Notes under the pieces: model-generated | Database searches by the model: none | Seen by the model: only the letters and a program-made list of their open reading frames with translations | Told to the model about the DNA's origin: nothing | In this document: positions 60,516 through 64,000 of the stretch, piece by piece | How positions within the stretch are numbered: position 1 is the first letter of the stretch | Layout: each line of letters begins with the position of its first letter | Program-made: the position numbers and the translations under genes | Assembly (NCBI GenBank): GCA_900079765.1 | Contig: LT599017.1 | Location: forward strand, 1,054,001-1,118,000 | Direction of reading: 5' to 3' | DNA: 64,000 bases | Source: an uncultured Eubacteriales bacterium | GTDB taxonomy: Bacteria; Bacillota; Clostridia; Oscillospirales; Oscillospiraceae

Positions 60516-62168
60516 ATGAGAAAGCGGACTGGAACGATATTGCTGTCTGCGTTGCTGTGCCTTGCGCTGCTGAGCGGCTGCTCGCCCAAGGGACAGGTAC
60601 CCGCGGCCGCAGTGCTGCGGTCCGCCGCGCCCGGCGGAGCGCCGGCGGACACGGTGCGCGTGGGCGTCGCGGAGCTGAGCGGCATCTACGATCCCTTCTG
60701 GTACTCCACGGTGGAAGAAAGCCGCGTCCAGGAACTGCTTTTCGATTACCTCATCGGGTTTGACGCAGAGGGGCAGCCGGTGCCCGAGATGGCCGACTGG
60801 ACGGTGTCGGAGGATGGACTGGTGTACACGTTCACCTTAAAGGAGGGGCTGAAGTACTCCGACGGAAGCCCCGTCGTCTCCTCCGACTTCGCCTTCGCAC
60901 TGGAGGTCTACGACGATCCCAGCTACGACGGTTACTCCGACTACTCCACGGTGGGCATACGTGGCTACGACGACTACCGAAACGGCGAGGCCGAGACCAT
61001 CTCCGGCGTGACCACCCCGGACGAGCGCACTTTGGTCATCACACTCGAGAAACCCAGCCTGAACGCCATCTACTCCATGGATCTGCCCGCCGTGAGCCGG
61101 ACCTATTACGGCGCGGACTATGTCAAGGGCGATCTGGACGGCGTGCGGGAGAAAGCAAAGCTACCCCTGGGTAGCGGGCAATATGTCTATGAAAGCGCTG
61201 TGGAGGGCCAAAGCCTCACCCTCAAGGCAAATCCCCTCCACTATCGGGGCGAGCCCGGGATCGGCACCTGCATCTTTACCGTCACCCCCGCGGGGATGGA
61301 GCTGGAGCGGCTCATCCTGGGAGAGACAGATCTGGAGTGCTCCTACCCCGAGCCCGACTACTTGAGCCGGGCCGCCGAGTATGACTTCATCCAGAGCTAC
61401 CTCTATCCCTCGGCCTTCTTCAGCTATCTGGGCCTCAACGACTCACTGCCCATGTTTTCCGACGCCCTCACCCGGCAGGCTCTGGCCTGTGCCATAGACC
61501 GCGCTGGCGTAACCGCCATGACATATGGGGAAAATGCCTGGCTCTTGACGGCTCCCGTCTCACATGATTCCTGGGCCAACAAGACCGAGGGCCTGGACCT
61601 CTACGACTACGACCTGGAGCGGGCCGCGGCCCTCCTCAGCCAGGCGGGATGGAAAAAGAACGGCGCGGGGCTCCTGGAGCGGGATGGGAAGCCTTTCGCT
61701 ATCCAATACACCATTGACGCGGGCAATACCTTCAGTGAGGCCATGGCGGTAGCCATGGCCGACAGTCTGAGCCGGCTTGGCATCACCTTCACCACCGAGA
61801 CGGTGGAGTTCAACGCCATGTACGATAAGATCATGAACGGCGATATAGAGATGTGGTTTGGCACCGTGGGTCTTTTGCCGGACCCGGGGGTCACCTCCCT
61901 CTACCACACCGACGGGTTCCAGAACTTCGGCCAATACTCCGACGCAGAGAGCGACGCCCTGATGGAGGCGGTGGACTCTGCCTCCGACACCGGGGAGCGT
62001 GAGGCGCTGTATGGTGAGCTCTGGCAGAGGCTCAACCGCGAAGTACCCGCCATCTGGTGTTATCAACGCAATGAGTTCTGGGTGGCCAATCGCGCTCTGG
62101 TGGGCTTGAAGTGCGATAGCTACAACGAATTCTTCCACAATTTCTATCAGGTTTCCATCAAGGAATAG
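60516..62168 (+). CDS. peptide/nickel-type ABC transporter substrate-binding lipoprotein
   Basis: A 550-residue family 5 solute-binding protein with a lipoprotein signal peptide (lipobox LSGC, Cys22). GLVYTFTLKEGLKYSDGSPV is the family signature, and RQALACAIDRAG and LLSQAGWKKNGAG are further marks. The ATG at 60516 follows GGAGG. Two permeases follow, and their ATPases are presumably beyond the window. Substrate may be peptides; nickel or other ligands cannot be excluded. Confidence 0.92.
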   Translation: MRKRTGTILLSALLCLALLSGCSPKGQVPAAAVLRSAAPGGAPADTVRVGVAELSGIYDPFWYSTVEESRVQELLFDYLIGFDAEGQPVPEMADWTVSEDGLVYTFTLKEGLKYSDGSPVVSSDFAFALEVYDDPSYDGYSDYSTVGIRGYDDYRNGEAETISGVTTPDERTLVITLEKPSLNAIYSMDLPAVSRTYYGADYVKGDLDGVREKAKLPLGSGQYVYESAVEGQSLTLKANPLHYRGEPGIGTCIFTVTPAGMELERLILGETDLECSYPEPDYLSRAAEYDFIQSYLYPSAFFSYLGLNDSLPMFSDALTRQALACAIDRAGVTAMTYGENAWLLTAPVSHDSWANKTEGLDLYDYDLERAAALLSQAGWKKNGAGLLERDGKPFAIQYTIDAGNTFSEAMAVAMADSLSRLGITFTTETVEFNAMYDKIMNGDIEMWFGTVGLLPDPGVTSLYHTDGFQNFGQYSDAESDALMEAVDSASDTGEREALYGELWQRLNREVPAIWCYQRNEFWVANRALVGLKCDSYNEFFHNFYQVSIKE

Positions 62169-62206
62169 GTTCGGCCTGAAACGGCGCAGAGTACTGGGGG
62201 GGTTGG

Positions 62207-63178
62207 ATGGCGCGTTCCGTACTGCGGCGGCTGGGGTATGCTCTGGCCGTGCTGCTGCTGGTGTCCCTGCTGGTGTTTTCCCTCATGGCGCTCCTCCCCG
62301 GGGACTATGTCCGCGCCGCCCTGGCGGGCAGCCGGGTGTCCCCAGCCTTCGCCGAGGGGCTGCGCCGGGTGTATGGGCTTGACATTCCCGCCTGGCGGCG
62401 GTATCTCCACTGGCTTTCCGCCGCTGTCCGGGGCGACCTGGGATATTCCTTCTCCCATGGGCGGGGCGTTCTCTCGGTGATCGCCTCGACCCTGCCGGTG
62501 ACGGTGCTGGTGGGGGGGCTCTCCTTCGCGCTGGAGCTGCTGCTGGGCATCTGCCTGGGGTGTGCCTCCGCCTGGAGGGCGGGCCGAACGGTGGACAGGC
62601 TTGGGGTGGCCTTTTCCCTGCTCACCGTGTCCTTGCCCCCCTTTGTGTTGGCTCTCTTTTTGCAAAAATGGCTGGTGCTGGACCTTCGGCTCTTTCCTCT
62701 GTCGGGCCTCTCAACGCCCGGCACGCCGACGACGGTGCTTGACGTGCTGTCCCACCTGGTCCTCCCATGCCTTACTTTGGCCCTCCTGGAGGCGGGGCGG
62801 CTCTCCCGTTATGTCCGCGCCTCCATGCTGGAGGTCCTCGCCTCCGAGTACATTCGCGCCGCGAGGGCAGGCGGTATCGATTTTTTTCATATTTTGGGGC
62901 GTTACGCCCTGCGCAATGCCCTCCTGCCGGTGGTGACTTATCTGGGGCTCTCTCTGCCCGTCCTCTTTGGCGGGGCGCTGGTCATCGAGACGGTATTCTC
63001 CCTGCCCGGGCTGGGCTTGGCGGCCTATAACGCCGTTCTGACCCGGGATTACCCGCTGGTCATGGGTATCACCATGCTCCTGTGCCTTGTGACGGTGGCC
63101 GGCAATCTCCTGGCAGACCTTTTATACCGCGCCGCCGATCCCCGGGTGCGGGTGGGGAAGGGGGCGCAGTGGACTTGA
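62207..63178 (+). CDS. DppB/OppB-type ABC transporter permease
   Basis: A 323-residue permease with six predicted spans. Family marks are LPGDYVRAALAG, GYSFSHGRGV and the EAA loop EYIRAARAGGIDFFHILGRYALRNALLP (quoted in part). It starts 38 bases after the binding protein gene and overlaps the next permease by one base. Confidence 0.92.
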   Translation: MARSVLRRLGYALAVLLLVSLLVFSLMALLPGDYVRAALAGSRVSPAFAEGLRRVYGLDIPAWRRYLHWLSAAVRGDLGYSFSHGRGVLSVIASTLPVTVLVGGLSFALELLLGICLGCASAWRAGRTVDRLGVAFSLLTVSLPPFVLALFLQKWLVLDLRLFPLSGLSTPGTPTTVLDVLSHLVLPCLTLALLEAGRLSRYVRASMLEVLASEYIRAARAGGIDFFHILGRYALRNALLPVVTYLGLSLPVLFGGALVIETVFSLPGLGLAAYNAVLTRDYPLVMGITMLLCLVTVAGNLLADLLYRAADPRVRVGKGAQWT

Positions 63179-64000
63179 TGTGGATGAAAAAGCGCACGGC
63201 CCGCCACGCTGCTCTGCGGCGGAAGCGCTTGGGGCTCCTGCTGCTGGGGGCGCTGGTCCTCTTCGCCGCCGCAGGGCCGCTGCTCTCGCCCTTTTCCCTG
63301 CAGCGCACCGACCTGGCGGGCGCCTACCTGCCGCCCCTGACGGGCGGGCATCTGCTGGGCACCGACCTGGTGGGGCGGGACGTGCTGACTCTGCTTATGA
63401 GCGCCCTCGGCGTGTCCCTGACGGTGGCCCTGTGCGCGGTGACGGTGCAGGTGCTGCTGGGGGTGCTGCTGGGCCTCGCCTCGGGCTGCCTGGGCAGAGC
63501 CATAGACCGCTGCATCATGGCGGCGGTGGACACGGTGCTCAGCCTACCCACTCTGCTTGTACTGCTGATGGCCTCCGCCCTTTTGGGAAAGCTGGAGCTG
63601 GGGACGTTCGTCCGCACAGGGCTGGTGGCGGCGGTCATCGGACTGCTGTCCTGGCCAGCCTGTGCCCGGCTGGTGCGGGGGGAGACCCTGCGCCTGCGGG
63701 AGCAGGGCTTTATTACCGCCGCGGCTGCGGGCGGCGTGGCCCCGGGAAGAATTTTGGCCTGCTATCTGCTGCCGAATCTCATGCCCCAGGTGGCGGTCAC
63801 CGCAACACTGGGCATCGGGGACGCCATCATTGCTGAGTCTGTGCTCTCCTTTTTGGGGCTGGGGGTCAGTCCGCCGCTGGTCTCTCTTGGGGGCATGATC
63901 CGCTCTATGGCGCGGCTTGCCGACCTGCGCAGCCGGCCCTGGCTCTGGCTTGGGGCGGGGATCCTGGTGATTTTGTGCGTCGCAGCCTTCCATCTGATAG
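63178..64000 (+). CDS. DppC/OppC-type ABC transporter permease, cut by the window end
   Basis: The frame starts at the ATG at 63178 (or ATG 63184) and is open to the end of the window, giving about 274 residues. LLGTDLVGRDVLTLLMSALG and EQGFITAAAAGGVAPGRIL (EAA loop) are typical of OppC/DppC. It pairs with the preceding permease. Only a few C-terminal residues are likely to be missing. Confidence 0.9.
   Translation, partial: MWMKKRTARHAALRRKRLGLLLLGALVLFAAAGPLLSPFSLQRTDLAGAYLPPLTGGHLLGTDLVGRDVLTLLMSALGVSLTVALCAVTVQVLLGVLLGLASGCLGRAIDRCIMAAVDTVLSLPTLLVLLMASALLGKLELGTFVRTGLVAAVIGLLSWPACARLVRGETLRLREQGFITAAAAGGVAPGRILACYLLPNLMPQVAVTATLGIGDAIIAESVLSFLGLGVSPPLVSLGGMIRSMARLADLRSRPWLWLGAGILVILCVAAFHLI

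Overview
The window reads as a chromosomal segment of an anaerobic, high-GC Clostridia bacterium. An Oscillospirales-type gut organism is my best guess, but no rRNA or marker gene is present to confirm it. Support for this comes from [FeFe]-hydrogenase maturases, DUF2157/DUF4418/DUF3793 families typical of Firmicutes, consensus sigma-A promoters, strong AGGAGG ribosome sites and many GTG/TTG starts. I see no tRNA, rRNA, insertion sequence, prophage or CRISPR array.

Layout. (1) 1-4958: hydE (3' part), hydG and hydF, then a DUF2157/GDYXXLXY membrane pair. (2) 5037-5519: a 48-codon minus-strand gene with a possible forespore promoter, a possibly structured stretch and two terminators. (3) 5564-14169: a LacI regulator divergent from a maltodextrin ABC importer (no ATPase gene), a cytoplasmic GH13 neopullulanase-like enzyme and a secreted alpha-amylase with two CBM20 domains. 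(4) 14246-26988: the most interesting region. A consensus promoter is followed by two tandem leader-peptide attenuators, the second encoding a peptide with a Cys-Cys-Cys run. Then come a YezD-like protein, DUF4418, an FtsX/ABC exporter pair, an SsuABC-type importer, a NifB-like radical SAM enzyme, a NifX-like protein, a NifH-like protein, a cysteine synthase, a 43-residue ORF, and NifK-like and NifD-like subunits. The three P-cluster cysteines of each subunit and the cofactor cysteine of NifD are retained, but the FeMo-co histidine position is Asn and no NifEN is present. I infer a sulfur-scavenging, nitrogenase-like reductase whose product feeds CysK, expressed under cysteine limitation.

(5) 27037-42176: metal homeostasis. 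A DtxR/MntR-type repressor is associated with four copies of a shared palindrome (TTAGAGnnnnYTAA or a relative). These lie before the repressor itself, before a PanE-like/AraC pair, before DUF2325-DUF3793-flavodoxin-ECF importer genes, and before a pair of ABC exporter-fold proteins like YbtP/YbtQ. This resembles a metallophore-uptake set without biosynthesis genes. Embedded in it is a CsoR-type repressor with a heavy-metal P-type ATPase controlled by an 18-bp inverted repeat. A PadR/methyltransferase pair with a perfect 42-bp palindrome follows. (6) 42228-47339: GH1 glycosidase, GH36 alpha-galactosidase and a GPH sugar symporter in one operon. (7) 47433-48462: a 5'-truncated flavin-binding pseudogene and an OsmC protein.

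(8) 48571-60320, minus strand: a complete Tad/Flp pilus locus ending in DUF192 and DivIVA-like genes. It is preceded by a c-di-GMP-I riboswitch with a terminator. Upstream of that lies a second c-di-GMP-I riboswitch controlling a secreted protein, an MNT nucleotidyltransferase, a cupin/HD-GYP phosphodiesterase and a HEPN protein. c-di-GMP would therefore be sensed at both transcription units, and an enzyme likely to degrade it is encoded between the two sensors. (9) 60516-64000: a dipeptide/oligopeptide ABC importer (binding protein, two permeases, the last cut by the window end).
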